From an uncultured Clostridia bacterium (GTDB lineage: Bacteria > Bacillota > Clostridia > Peptostreptococcales > Anaerovoracaceae), in the NCBI GenBank assembly GCA_934247125.1, contig CAKQIZ010000005.1, positions 1-44,714 of the forward strand: DNA of 44,714 nucleotides. The letters run 5' to 3'. A model generated the notes under the pieces. The model saw nothing but the letters and a program-made list of their open reading frames with translations, ran no database searches and had not been told where the DNA came from. The position numbers were made by a program, and so were the translations under genes. This document shows, in pieces, positions 16,096-23,596 of the stretch (position 1 is its first letter; each line of letters starts with the position of its first letter).

Positions 16096-16554
16096 ATGAA
16101 AAAAAGATTATTAACATTCGTTATGGCTGCCGCAATGGTTCTTTCAATGCCTACAGCCTTATTCGCAGCAGAGCAGAACACACCTGAGCCGGGAGCCGCA
16201 GCAGTAACAGCTGACGGAGGAGCGATAGCCCCACAGTCAACAAACACAAGCAATGTAGGAGCTTCCAGATCGAGCAGCACGAGCGGCAGTGTATCAGCTT
16301 ATGCAAGTTTTGATGAAAAAGCAACCAAAGCAACCTGTACTATTATCCTTCAGGAAAAATATAACGGTTCATGGAGAACTGCAACTGGTCTTCCAGCATA
16401 TTCATATGTAAAAAGTGCATCTAACACCTATACCATCTCCGCATCAAAAGTTTTCACCCTTAAAAGCGGGACTGTTTATCGAGCAAAAGTAGTATTCGCC
16501 GACACAAATTCTAGTGGTACACATTATCAAACAAAATACACTGGCTCATTTTAA
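16096..16554 (+). CDS. small secreted protein of unknown function
   Basis: This 152-residue protein has a clear signal peptide (MKKRLLTFVMAAAMVLSMPTALFA, cleavage after ALFA ~24). A Thr/Ala-rich linker follows, then a ~95-residue domain from ~55 rich in Ser, Thr and Tyr with alternating hydrophobic residues (CTIILQEKYNGSW, YRAKVVFADT), suggesting a beta-sandwich. The pattern resembles small exported clostridial proteins with one such domain, but I cannot name the family with certainty. AAAGGAGAG precedes the ATG. Its last 4 nt overlap the end of the convergent anti-sigma gene. Neighbouring sigma/anti-sigma genes hint at envelope-related expression; this is inference. Confidence 0.75.
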   Translation: MKKRLLTFVMAAAMVLSMPTALFAAEQNTPEPGAAAVTADGGAIAPQSTNTSNVGASRSSSTSGSVSAYASFDEKATKATCTIILQEKYNGSWRTATGLPAYSYVKSASNTYTISASKVFTLKSGTVYRAKVVFADTNSSGTHYQTKYTGSF

Positions 16555-17282
16555 AAAGTAAACGATTCTACCACTCTTATAATTTCATTATTTGTTAAAT
16601 TACTAATAATTTCTATAATACAGTTATCATCAGGTAATATGGTAGCTGTATAATTTATTTGATTTTTAATCAAATAAATTATACCCTTAGACCATTCAAT
16701 CGTTTCACAGTCTTTATAAATATCCGTTGCCATTAAATATTCATGATTAACACATTGATGGATTATAATTTCTTCTTCATCTTCCATTACAAAAGTGTAC
16801 TCCATATTTGAAATTTTAGGCAACCTTTCTATCGTCAGCCTCTCAAACTCATACCCCTCAGGGATATATTCCGGGATCACCAACTCCGGAATGGTCGCTT
16901 TCATCGCGCTGACCTCTTTCCAGTCCGTTATTTCCCACATATCCTCGCTACTGCTTCCCCAGCCGCCATCTTCTATCATCACTCCGTCTTCGGTGGCTAT
17001 CTCTTCCTTGGGATTCTTGTCTGCATCGACATCGGTCGTTAATGTACTGAATACGAAGAACGCTCCGCATGCCAGAACGATCACAAATAACGCCGCGATA
17101 CCGCTTATGCGGCGCATACGACGTTTTCTTCTCCGTTCTTCTGCAGCAGCCATCGCCGCCAGTTCATCCGGAGTCAGGCTTCCCGTGGCAAAATCCTTAA
17201 GTTCCCTGTCAGTTGCATCAGAAATGATTTCCCTGATCCGCCTCCCGGACTGCGGCTGCCTGCCATCATTCATCCCGCTCAT
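16551..17282 (-). CDS. probable membrane anti-sigma factor (DUF4367-like)
   Basis: This 243-residue single-pass membrane protein has a cytoplasmic N-terminus of ~58 residues ending in a basic patch (EERRRKRRMRRISG). One transmembrane helix follows (~60-82, IAALFVIVLACGAFFVFS), then an extracellular domain with PEYIPEGYEFERLTIE near residue 137, the pattern of DUF4367-type sensor domains. Its start codon lies 3 nt after the sigma factor stop with a GGGAGG site, so the pair is almost certainly co-translated. The inferred role is to hold the upstream sigma factor inactive until an envelope signal. No zinc-binding anti-sigma (HxxxCxxC) motif is visible. The last 4 nt overlap the convergent secreted-protein gene. 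Confidence 0.75.
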   Translation of the reverse strand: MSGMNDGRQPQSGRRIREIISDATDRELKDFATGSLTPDELAAMAAAEERRRKRRMRRISGIAALFVIVLACGAFFVFSTLTTDVDADKNPKEEIATEDGVMIEDGGWGSSSEDMWEITDWKEVSAMKATIPELVIPEYIPEGYEFERLTIERLPKISNMEYTFVMEDEEEIIIHQCVNHEYLMATDIYKDCETIEWSKGIIYLIKNQINYTATILPDDNCIIEIISNLTNNEIIRVVESFTF

Positions 17283-17285
17283 CAG

Positions 17286-17840
17286 CTAATCCTCCCCAAG
17301 GAGCTTGAAATAATTGTCTCTAAGTTTTTTCAGGCTTCTTCTGTAAATGCTCTTTTCCGTATTGATGTTGATATTCAGGATCTCTGCTGTTTCCGAATGA
17401 CGATAATCTCCCCAGAACCTCATCCTTATGATCCTGCGCTCGATATCACTCAGACTGTTTATCATATCCCTGACCATATCTCTGCGTTCCGCTTCCTGAA
17501 GTATCTTTTCAACAGTCGCTTCATCTACTATCGAATCAAAGATATCTATCTCGCCCATCTCTGTTCTGACAAGATTCGACGTCTCATTGCGCTTCTTCCT
17601 CTGACGGTAATACTTTCTGGCTCTGTTGGCTGTTATCGTGTGCAGCCATGCTTCCAGCTTGTCCACATCCTTCAGCTTCCCGATATTCCTGTATGCGTCT
17701 ATGAATATATCGCTCGCCAGATCTTCGATGTCATCCAGATCGACACCCATTATCTTCAGCAGACGTACAACTGACGGATATTCTTCGCACAGTCTTTTCA
17801 GCAAATCATCATTATCATTATCTACATCCAACACATTCAC
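17286..17840 (-). CDS. ECF-type RNA polymerase sigma factor
   Basis: This 184-residue sigma-70 family protein has only regions 2 and 4. Region 2 spans ~30-85 (IEDLASDIFIDAYRNI, LEAWLHTITANRARKYYR). Region 4 spans ~125-178 (LSDIERRIIRMRFWGDYRHSETAEIL, then the recognition helix NTEKSIYRRSLKKLR). It lacks regions 1 and 3, typical of extracytoplasmic-function sigma factors. It begins 4 nt after the XRE regulator and ends 3 nt before the membrane anti-sigma gene, giving a three-gene operon. Target promoters are unknown; the plus-strand secreted gene at 16096 is one candidate by proximity, but its promoter looks housekeeping. Confidence 0.85.
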   Translation of the reverse strand: MNVLDVDNDNDDLLKRLCEEYPSVVRLLKIMGVDLDDIEDLASDIFIDAYRNIGKLKDVDKLEAWLHTITANRARKYYRQRKKRNETSNLVRTEMGEIDIFDSIVDEATVEKILQEAERRDMVRDMINSLSDIERRIIRMRFWGDYRHSETAEILNININTEKSIYRRSLKKLRDNYFKLLGED

Positions 17841-17844
17841 TTCT

Positions 17845-18207
17845 TCATTCCTTATTCACGATGCCTTCTACATAAAGTCTGGCTATCTGCTCCATGCAGT
17901 TTAACTGCTGTACCGAGCATACACTCAGTGAACCCATGATGTTCTCGCTGAGTCTCTTCTTTTTCTCATCAGCAGATATGTAAGTCTCATCGCCCTCAAG
18001 TATATAATCAGCACTGACGCCGAGTATCTGCTTGAGCCTGTACAGAGTCTTCAGCGATACTCCCTTGTCGCCGTACTCGATATCTGCGATGAATTTGCCA
18101 GTTACCGAAAGCAGTTTGCCAAGTTCACTTCTGGACATGTTCAGAGCCTCTCTTCTGGCTCTGATCCTCGCACCCATTTCCTTTTTATTTAACTCTCTGA
18201 ATTCCAT
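17845..18207 (-). CDS. XRE-family transcriptional regulator
   Basis: This 120-residue protein has an N-terminal helix-turn-helix of the XRE/Cro type at ~8-62 (ARREALNMSRSELGKLLSVTGKFIADIEYG, LKQILGVSADYIL) and a helical C-terminus. I start at 18207 (MEFRELNKKE) because GAGGGAAAAGG lies just upstream; an upstream ATG at 18234 has no site. It is the first gene of the XRE-sigma-anti-sigma operon and lies back to back with two more XRE genes on the plus strand. A palindrome directly after the -10 on the minus strand (18280-18292) could be its operator. Confidence 0.82.
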   Translation of the reverse strand: MEFRELNKKEMGARIRARREALNMSRSELGKLLSVTGKFIADIEYGDKGVSLKTLYRLKQILGVSADYILEGDETYISADEKKKRLSENIMGSLSVCSVQQLNCMEQIARLYVEGIVNKE

Positions 18208-18279
18208 TATCCTTTTCCCTCTTAAGGTTGGCATTTTTCCTGCTTACAGTTTAATGCTCTGCAGTCTCATGCTTTCATA

Positions 18280-18300
18280 ACCCTTAGAGGGTATATTATA
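18280..18300 (-). promoter_or_regulatory. -10 element and operator-like palindrome before the XRE-sigma operon
   Basis: A perfect minus-strand TATAAT (18295-18300) is followed at once by the inverted repeat ACCCT-TAG-AGGGT (18280-18292), which would cover the transcription start. That is a typical repressor position. No good -35 is visible at the expected distance, so the promoter may need an activator or an extended -10. Confidence 0.4.
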
Positions 18301-18336
18301 AACTAACAGGGGGCGCGAAAAGAATTATGACTTATT

Positions 18337-18351
18337 TTTCGACTTGCGAAA
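18337..18351. promoter_or_regulatory. operator-like palindrome TTTCG-N5-CGAAA
   Basis: A 5+5 bp inverted repeat with a 5-nt centre lies in the 238-nt divergent region between the XRE genes. Its size and symmetry fit an XRE dimer site. It lies upstream of both transcription units and could serve either. Binding is not demonstrated. Confidence 0.3.
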
Positions 18352-18445
18352 TATTTTCAGTTTAACATTGCAACTTTTTGATGCAGAACGGACTCATATA
18401 TAACGTGAGCTCATAAAACAGAATTTTGAAAAGGAGGCAATTATT

Positions 18446-18886
18446 ATGCAAACTAAAGAAACCCGTAGACACAAAGAACTTTACAAAGCACAGAGATACA
18501 TAGCCGGAAATCTTCGTCTCCTGAGACACCTTAACGGTCTGAGCCAGGAACAGACTGCAGCACAGCTCAATATCTCGCGTTCATGTTATGCCAGTCTTGA
18601 AAGAGGCACAAGGATCCCTGATTTTCTGACGATACAGGCCATATCAGATGTCTTTGACGTGAGTCTCGATTATCTGCTTACCTTTGATATCACAGAACAT
18701 GTGCTTTCACTGCTGAGGCGCAGCCACGGCAAGATGGATGCATACACCTTTGCGGAAGGCTACCTCAGGCTTTCATACGGAGCAAGGAAACACCTGCGAA
18801 ACAAGGTAGCCGGTCTCGCCGAATGTGAAGACGAATTTTACATGTTCCCGTGGGACTATGAAAAAGCTGCGAGGGCGGATCTATGA
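18446..18886 (+). CDS. XRE-family transcriptional regulator
   Basis: This 146-residue protein has a helix-turn-helix of XRE type at ~18-78 (LRLLRHLNGLSQEQTAAQLNISRSCYASLERGTRIPDF, then FDVSLDYLLTFD) and a helical C-terminal half of unknown role. AAAGGAGG lies 9 nt before the ATG. Its stop overlaps the start of the next XRE gene (ATGA), so the two are translationally coupled and similar in sequence, suggesting a duplication. The target is unknown. No toxin or phage gene is nearby, so a toxin-antitoxin or prophage role is not supported. Confidence 0.82.
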   Translation: MQTKETRRHKELYKAQRYIAGNLRLLRHLNGLSQEQTAAQLNISRSCYASLERGTRIPDFLTIQAISDVFDVSLDYLLTFDITEHVLSLLRRSHGKMDAYTFAEGYLRLSYGARKHLRNKVAGLAECEDEFYMFPWDYEKAARADL

Positions 18887-19281
18887 TCGATACTAAGATA
18901 CTCGCCAAAAATCTGAAACTGCTGCGAACTATGCGGGGGATCAGCCAGGACGAATTGTCTGCCGCGATCTACACTGCGCGCACGACTTACGCATCCTACG
19001 AGAATGGAACCAAAGTGCCGAGCCTGCCGTGTATAGACGCCATAGCTTCATTCTATGATATAGGTCTGGAAAGCCTTGTGAATCACGATCTTTCAACGGG
19101 CCTGCTCAGCCGGATATACTTCGAAGACGGAAACAGGCAGCTGGCAGAACTGGTCAATGAATACGAAAGCCTCTCCATAGCATCGAAAAATATCGTTGCG
19201 GAAAGGCTTGATGTTCTTCTCGAAAGAGAATCTGTATTTTACGGTGAAACTTCCACATACTCAGACGTATCTGACAGGTGA
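18883..19281 (+). CDS. XRE-family transcriptional regulator
   Basis: This 132-residue protein has an XRE helix-turn-helix at ~8-66 (LKLLRTMRGISQDELSAAIYTARTTYASYENGTKVPSL, then YDIGLESLVNHD). It overlaps the preceding XRE gene by 4 nt and shares its general layout, so the two proteins may form a heteromeric regulator or a duplicated pair. It converges on the AEC transporter gene, whose stop lies 4 nt away. The function of the C-terminal helical part is unknown. Confidence 0.82.
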   Translation: MIDTKILAKNLKLLRTMRGISQDELSAAIYTARTTYASYENGTKVPSLPCIDAIASFYDIGLESLVNHDLSTGLLSRIYFEDGNRQLAELVNEYESLSIASKNIVAERLDVLLERESVFYGETSTYSDVSDR

Positions 19282-19285
19282 AGCT

Positions 19286-20233
19286 TTACACGAATATGAT
19301 ATTTATCAGGTTGATCGCTGCAGGTACCGTTGCGATGGACGCGACCGTGCTCAGGAACAGCACCTTGCTCGCCGGCCCCGGATCCAGTCCCTCCTGCTCT
19401 GCCAGCATCGAAACAGTCGCCGCTGTCGGAAAACATGCCCCCAGCACAACGATCGCCTTTATCAGTGCGGACACCGGCAGGAAGTACACAAGTGCCCCTG
19501 TAAGCGCCGGCAGCCACACGAGCTTCATCAGGCTCGATTCTATCACCGTCAGGCTCCTGATGATATCGCTGAACTTGTAGCTGACAAGGCTGGACCCGAT
19601 GAATATCATCGCCATCGGAGTCGATATGTTACCCAGATACAGCAGATATTCATCAACCGGCTGCGGTATGTCCCCGCCGAGCATGCTGAGCGCGAACCCT
19701 ATGAAAAGCGCCAGGATATTAGGATTGAGAAGCAGTTTCAAAACAGCTTTGAACATCCTCCCCGGAGTTGCTTTTCTCTTGTCTTTGTAGTTTCGCTTGA
19801 GAAGCCCGGTCCCGTATGTGAAAATGAAAAAATTCATCGCGGCATTGTGCGCCAGCATCAGCAGCAGACCCATATCGCCGAAAAAAATCAGTGCGACCGG
19901 AAAACCCATGAATCCATTGTTAGGCGATGCCATCGCAAACTCGAGCACATTAGACTCGCTCTCCGGGAACTTGCGCACCTTTGCATAAAGCCGGCTCACA
20001 AGTCCGTAAATGTAAAACATTGCGAGGCTCAGCACAAACGTGATGAGAAATGACATCAGCACTTCCCCTGTAGCCTCCATGCTTCCTATATTGTGCACGA
20101 TCAGGCACGGGTATGCAAAATACACTATCAGCTTGTTGATGCTGTGGTTCATCTTGTCATCGATGAAGTTTATTTTTCGCAGAAACCATCCTGTGAACAG
20201 GATGGCAAAAAGTACAATATATCTTCCGTACAT
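19286..20233 (-). CDS. AEC (auxin efflux carrier) family transporter
   Basis: This 315-residue integral membrane protein of the AEC family has about ten hydrophobic helices in two halves. Family-like features are FIDDKMNHSINKLIVYFAYPCLI near the N-terminus and PNNGFMGFPVALIFFG (~108-123). Bacterial members move organic acids such as malate or lactate; the substrate here is unknown. I start at 20233 (MYGRYIV) because CAGGAG lies 8 nt upstream. A longer in-frame extension would overlap the DUF1846 gene and lacks membrane character. It lies 20 nt after DUF1846, probably in the same transcript. Confidence 0.87.
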   Translation of the reverse strand: MYGRYIVLFAILFTGWFLRKINFIDDKMNHSINKLIVYFAYPCLIVHNIGSMEATGEVLMSFLITFVLSLAMFYIYGLVSRLYAKVRKFPESESNVLEFAMASPNNGFMGFPVALIFFGDMGLLLMLAHNAAMNFFIFTYGTGLLKRNYKDKRKATPGRMFKAVLKLLLNPNILALFIGFALSMLGGDIPQPVDEYLLYLGNISTPMAMIFIGSSLVSYKFSDIIRSLTVIESSLMKLVWLPALTGALVYFLPVSALIKAIVVLGACFPTAATVSMLAEQEGLDPGPASKVLFLSTVASIATVPAAINLINIIFV

Positions 20234-20253
20234 CTTGGTTGCTCCTGCCGTCT

Positions 20254-21771
20254 CTAGCCGTAGTAAAGGTTGTTCGTGATATATTCCGGATCGCTGGTAA
20301 CGTCGATCCCCAGCGCCTTGAGCGTATTTTCGTCCTTGTCGCTGAGTATAGCCGTGCAGTGTGCCCTGCATCCTCTGAGGTCGCTCAGCTTTGCAAGCGC
20401 TGCTTCAGCAGAAGGATTCGTTGCTGCCGAGATCGTCAGCGCCGTGAGGATCTCTTCGCAGTTGAGGCTGCTCTTGTCCGCCATCAGGACGTTCGTCTTG
20501 AGCTCCTGTATGCTCTTGAGGATATTAGGTGAGATCAGGTGTATCTCGTCTGCCATGCCGCTGAGGTATTTCACGGAATTCAGTATCGCTGCAGCAGCTG
20601 CGACCATCCTGCGTGAGCTCCTGCCTGTGATGATCGTGCCGTCATCCATCTCCAGAGCCATGACTACCACGTTCACGTACCTTTCATCGCACTCTTTCTT
20701 GCTCTCGGCGTATTCTCTGGCCGGTACCACGACCTTCCTGTCTTCCGGAGCGAGTGAGACTTCATCCATCAGCAGCTTGACTCTTTCCAGAGTTTCGTTG
20801 TCGATCTTCCCTTTCTTATAGTCGCAAAGCGCGATCAGGTATCTTCTTATGATTTCCTGACATGCGGCTTCTCTTACTACGGCGTCATCGGTTATCCCGA
20901 ACCCGGCTCTGTTGACGCCCATATCTGTAGGTGATTTGTATTCGGATTCTTCGCCCGTTATTTTCTCTATGATCCTTTTCACGACAGGGAAAACCTCCAG
21001 GTCGCGGTTATAGTTCACTGCCTGCTCGCCGTATACTTCGAGGTGGAAAGAGTCGATCATATTGACGTCCTTGAGGTCTGCCGTAGAAGCCTCGTATGCG
21101 ATATTCACCGGATGCTTGAGAGGCAGGTTCCAGATAGGGAAAGTCTCGAACTTAGCGTATCGGACTTTTCTGCCCCTCCTGTATTCATGGTAAAGCTGCG
21201 ACAGGCATGTTGCCAGCTTGCCGCTGCCTCCTCCCGGACCTGTGACTACGGCCAGCGGCTTGGTCACTTCTATGTAAGGGTTCGCACCATATCCTTCGTC
21301 GCTCACGATAGTGTCGACGTCTGTAGGATAGCCCTTTGTGAATCTGTGTTTATAGGTGCGGATCCCGCGCCTTTCCAGCTTGTTTATGAACTTGTCCACA
21401 GCAGGTGCGGAGTCCTCGTATCTCGTCACGACCACGCTGTTGATCTCGAGGTCATATTTCCTGAAGACGTCGATAAGTCTCAGCACCTCCAGATCGTAAG
21501 TAATACCGAAGTCCTGTCTGGTCTTGCTTGTCGTGATGTCTCCCGAATATATGCATATTATGATCTCGACCTGATCCTTCATCCTCTGGAGCAGCTTGAT
21601 CTTTGCATTTTCATCAAACCCCGGCAGCACCCTCATCGCGTGCTTGTCCTGGACCAGCTTGCCGCCGAATTCCAGATACAGCCTCTCTCCGTTCCCGTCT
21701 TCGATCCTCTGCAATATATACTTGGACTGTTCTTCAATATACTTTTCTGCGCTGAAACCTATTTGTCTCAT
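20254..21771 (-). CDS. DUF1846 domain protein
   Basis: This 505-residue protein matches the DUF1846 family over its full length. It starts [19 protein letters not shown] and contains the glycine-rich [20 protein letters not shown] (~178-197), [14 protein letters not shown] and the late [21 protein letters not shown]. The glycine loop suggests nucleotide or phosphate binding. The family is common in Firmicutes and structurally known, but its reaction is not established. It is cytoplasmic with no signal peptide. Downstream of the small membrane peptide gene and upstream of the AEC transporter, it is probably part of one minus-strand operon running from hslO. Confidence 0.9.
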   Translation of the reverse strand: MRQIGFSAEKYIEEQSKYILQRIEDGNGERLYLEFGGKLVQDKHAMRVLPGFDENAKIKLLQRMKDQVEIIICIYSGDITTSKTRQDFGITYDLEVLRLIDVFRKYDLEINSVVVTRYEDSAPAVDKFINKLERRGIRTYKHRFTKGYPTDVDTIVSDEGYGANPYIEVTKPLAVVTGPGGGSGKLATCLSQLYHEYRRGRKVRYAKFETFPIWNLPLKHPVNIAYEASTADLKDVNMIDSFHLEVYGEQAVNYNRDLEVFPVVKRIIEKITGEESEYKSPTDMGVNRAGFGITDDAVVREAACQEIIRRYLIALCDYKKGKIDNETLERVKLLMDEVSLAPEDRKVVVPAREYAESKKECDERYVNVVVMALEMDDGTIITGRSSRRMVAAAAAILNSVKYLSGMADEIHLISPNILKSIQELKTNVLMADKSSLNCEEILTALTISAATNPSAEAALAKLSDLRGCRAHCTAILSDKDENTLKALGIDVTSDPEYITNNLYYG

Positions 21772-21796
21772 CTTCTCCTCCCGTTTTGATGCTGTG

Positions 21797-21889
21797 TTAC
21801 AGATATGCTATGGCACACGTTACCGTTGTCACTACCATTATTATTATTATTGCCGCCGAAATCACGGTGACTGCTTTTTTGTTCATCAT
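21797..21889 (-). CDS. 30-residue single-pass membrane peptide
   Basis: A short frame of 30 codons has a perfect AGGAGG site 8 nt before the first of two ATGs. The peptide starts MMNKKAVTV, then is almost entirely hydrophobic ([21 protein letters not shown]), a single transmembrane helix with a positive N-terminus. It lies between DUF1934 and DUF1846, 25 nt before the latter. Size, charge pattern and position in Firmicutes resemble Prli42-like or other small membrane peptides, but homology is unproven. An ATA/ATT codon run makes the DNA locally AT-rich. Confidence 0.6.
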   Translation of the reverse strand: MMNKKAVTVISAAIIIIMVVTTVTCAIAYL

Positions 21890-21920
21890 ATTCTTTACCT
21901 CCTGATCTCCCGACCGACTT

Positions 21921-22343
21921 TTACATCAGTGTTATACTCAATCTGTTGCGTCCCTCCATCAGCCCCTTGAGGCTGATATCATAATCTATGTCGAGCTGTC
22001 CGTCGCCGTGCTCGGACAGTGTGTTCTCAAGTCTGTTTGTCAGGACTTCCATCTCTATCGCGCCGAACGGCGTCTCGTAATACCCGGTGTAGCGCTTGCC
22101 CGCTTCAAATCTTATCTCGCTCCCGGCACCTGCGCCTTTGCCGAATCTCTTCAGCTGGACTTCATCGCCCTTGAGTTTCAGGCGCGTTTTGCATCCCGGT
22201 ATGCCTGAAAGCTCACTTTCTTCATAAATTAGGTACAGAGCCTCGCCTCTCTTGTAAAGCTTCGCTTCCGTGATGAATTCCATCGAGTCTTCACCGGTGT
22301 CGTCGGCCTGATGGCCCTTTATCTTTATCATTATATCTTTCAT
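21921..22343 (-). CDS. DUF1934 (YwiB-type) beta-barrel protein
   Basis: This 140-residue protein fits DUF1934. It begins with an ITIKGHQ-like strand (IMIKIKGHQ), has YKRGEALYLIYEESELSG and the conserved RFEAGKRYTGYYETPFGAIEMEVLTN block, then DYDISLKG. The family is predicted to be a small calycin-like beta-barrel and its role is unknown. It is cytoplasmic. GGAG precedes the ATG. It lies ~90 nt after hslO and ~30 nt before the 30-residue peptide, on the same strand. Confidence 0.87.
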   Translation of the reverse strand: MKDIMIKIKGHQADDTGEDSMEFITEAKLYKRGEALYLIYEESELSGIPGCKTRLKLKGDEVQLKRFGKGAGAGSEIRFEAGKRYTGYYETPFGAIEMEVLTNRLENTLSEHGDGQLDIDYDISLKGLMEGRNRLSITLM

Positions 22344-22431
22344 TTATATCATCTCCGATCTCTTATTGCCCGCTTATGATATCTCTGCAATGTGTCGTCA
22401 GCGTGACACGTCTGCGTTATTTCATCCGTGA

Positions 22432-23346
22432 TCACATGTTCTGCAGGATCTCTGTCAGTTCTTCTCTGTCAAAATCATATTTTTTCAGGCAGAAATGACA
22501 CTGCAGTTCTGCGTGTCCGTCTTCTTCTATTATCTCCTGCATGTCATGACGTCCTATCGTCGCCAGCGCTCTCGCCATCCTCTCGTGGCTGCAGTCGCAG
22601 TTCCAGCGGATCTCTCTTTCCTCAAGGGTCTGCGGCATGTACTCGTCAGGCATGCCCGCGAAGATCTCCTCCAGCAGCTTCTGCACCATCCCGGCGTCAG
22701 TCATGCCTGCAGAACTTTCCGCTATCCTGCTGATGATCGCGGTCAGCGGCTCCATCTTTCCGATCATGGCCTCAAGCGCATCGATCGCACCTTCTTCTGC
22801 GTCCGGGAGCATCTGGATCACCATGCCGCCTGCCGCTCCTATGGAAAGGTCGCGCTCGACTTTCACACCGAGGGCTACAGAAGAGTTCTGCTGTTCCGAT
22901 ATGAAAAAGTAAGCCGTCAGGTCGTCTGCGATCTCGCCGCTGGCAAACGCTATAGTCCCTATATACGGCTCTTTGAGCCCCAGATCCTTTATCACTGTCA
23001 GCTCGCCTGTTCCGAGCGACCCGCCCACGTCCAGCTTGCCGTTTGCCTTTAACGGCAGATCGACGTACGGATTCGCGATATATCCCTTGACGCTGCCGTC
23101 ACCGTATGCTGTAGCCAGGATCTGCTTTGCAGGACCGTCACCCTTGAAATTCACGGTGAGCTTCTCGTCATCATTCTTGAGCATGATGCCCATGAGCCCT
23201 GCCGCAGTCAGCACCCTGCCCAGTCCGGCCGAAGCCAGCGGCGTCGTGTCATGTATGTCGGCAGCCTGCTGTACCATATCTGTAGTTATCGTTATATATA
23301 CTCTGTAAGACCTGCTTTTGTCTATCGCGATCAAAGCCTTGCTCAT
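22432..23346 (-). CDS. hslO: Hsp33 redox-regulated chaperone
   Basis: Hsp33 (304 residues) is a cytoplasmic holdase switched on by oxidation. The C-terminal redox switch has all four zinc cysteines: CDC in RWNCDCSHERM and CHFC near the end (LQCHFCLKKY). The N-terminal domain has the expected YITITTDMVQQA, GRVLTAAGLMG and NPYVDLPLKANGKLDVGG motifs. I start at 23346 (MSKALIA) because AAAGGAG lies 9 nt upstream; the ATG three codons earlier sits on the ribosome binding site itself. It is likely the first gene of the minus-strand run to the AEC transporter. In an anaerobe it probably protects against oxygen exposure. Confidence 0.95.
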   Translation of the reverse strand: MSKALIAIDKSRSYRVYITITTDMVQQAADIHDTTPLASAGLGRVLTAAGLMGIMLKNDDEKLTVNFKGDGPAKQILATAYGDGSVKGYIANPYVDLPLKANGKLDVGGSLGTGELTVIKDLGLKEPYIGTIAFASGEIADDLTAYFFISEQQNSSVALGVKVERDLSIGAAGGMVIQMLPDAEEGAIDALEAMIGKMEPLTAIISRIAESSAGMTDAGMVQKLLEEIFAGMPDEYMPQTLEEREIRWNCDCSHERMARALATIGRHDMQEIIEEDGHAELQCHFCLKKYDFDREELTEILQNM

Positions 23347-23385
23347 GGTTCCCATCTCCTTTTTGAATATATCATATCCTAAAAC

Positions 23386-23414
23386 AAATCGGCGTGAAAA
23401 TAGTCAGCCGATTT
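23386..23414. terminator. hairpin in the hslO-htrA divergent region
   Basis: AAATCGGC (23386-23393) pairs with GCCGATTT (23407-23414) around a 13-nt loop. T-rich sequence follows on both strands (plus TTTTTATT, minus TTTGTTTT). It lies ~40 nt upstream of hslO and could be an attenuator in its leader or a bidirectional terminator. No gene on either strand obviously needs a terminator here, which makes it odd. Confidence 0.4.
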
Positions 23415-23596
23415 TTATTATGCAAAATATCCGCCTGCTGTGTCTGCAAACTTCTATACGCTTTCAATTCTATCATATTATGTAGAAAATGTTTAACTTT
23501 TTCTATATATAATCACATATTTTCGACACTAAAAATACATATTGTATTTGTATATTTAAGTCAAGCACAAACAATCATGCAAATGAGGTGATATAT

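Noticed and set aside
18446..19281. Tandem XRE genes as a phage repressor pair or toxin-antitoxin module
   Set aside because: No integrase, phage or toxin-like gene nearby, and both carry DNA-binding domains.
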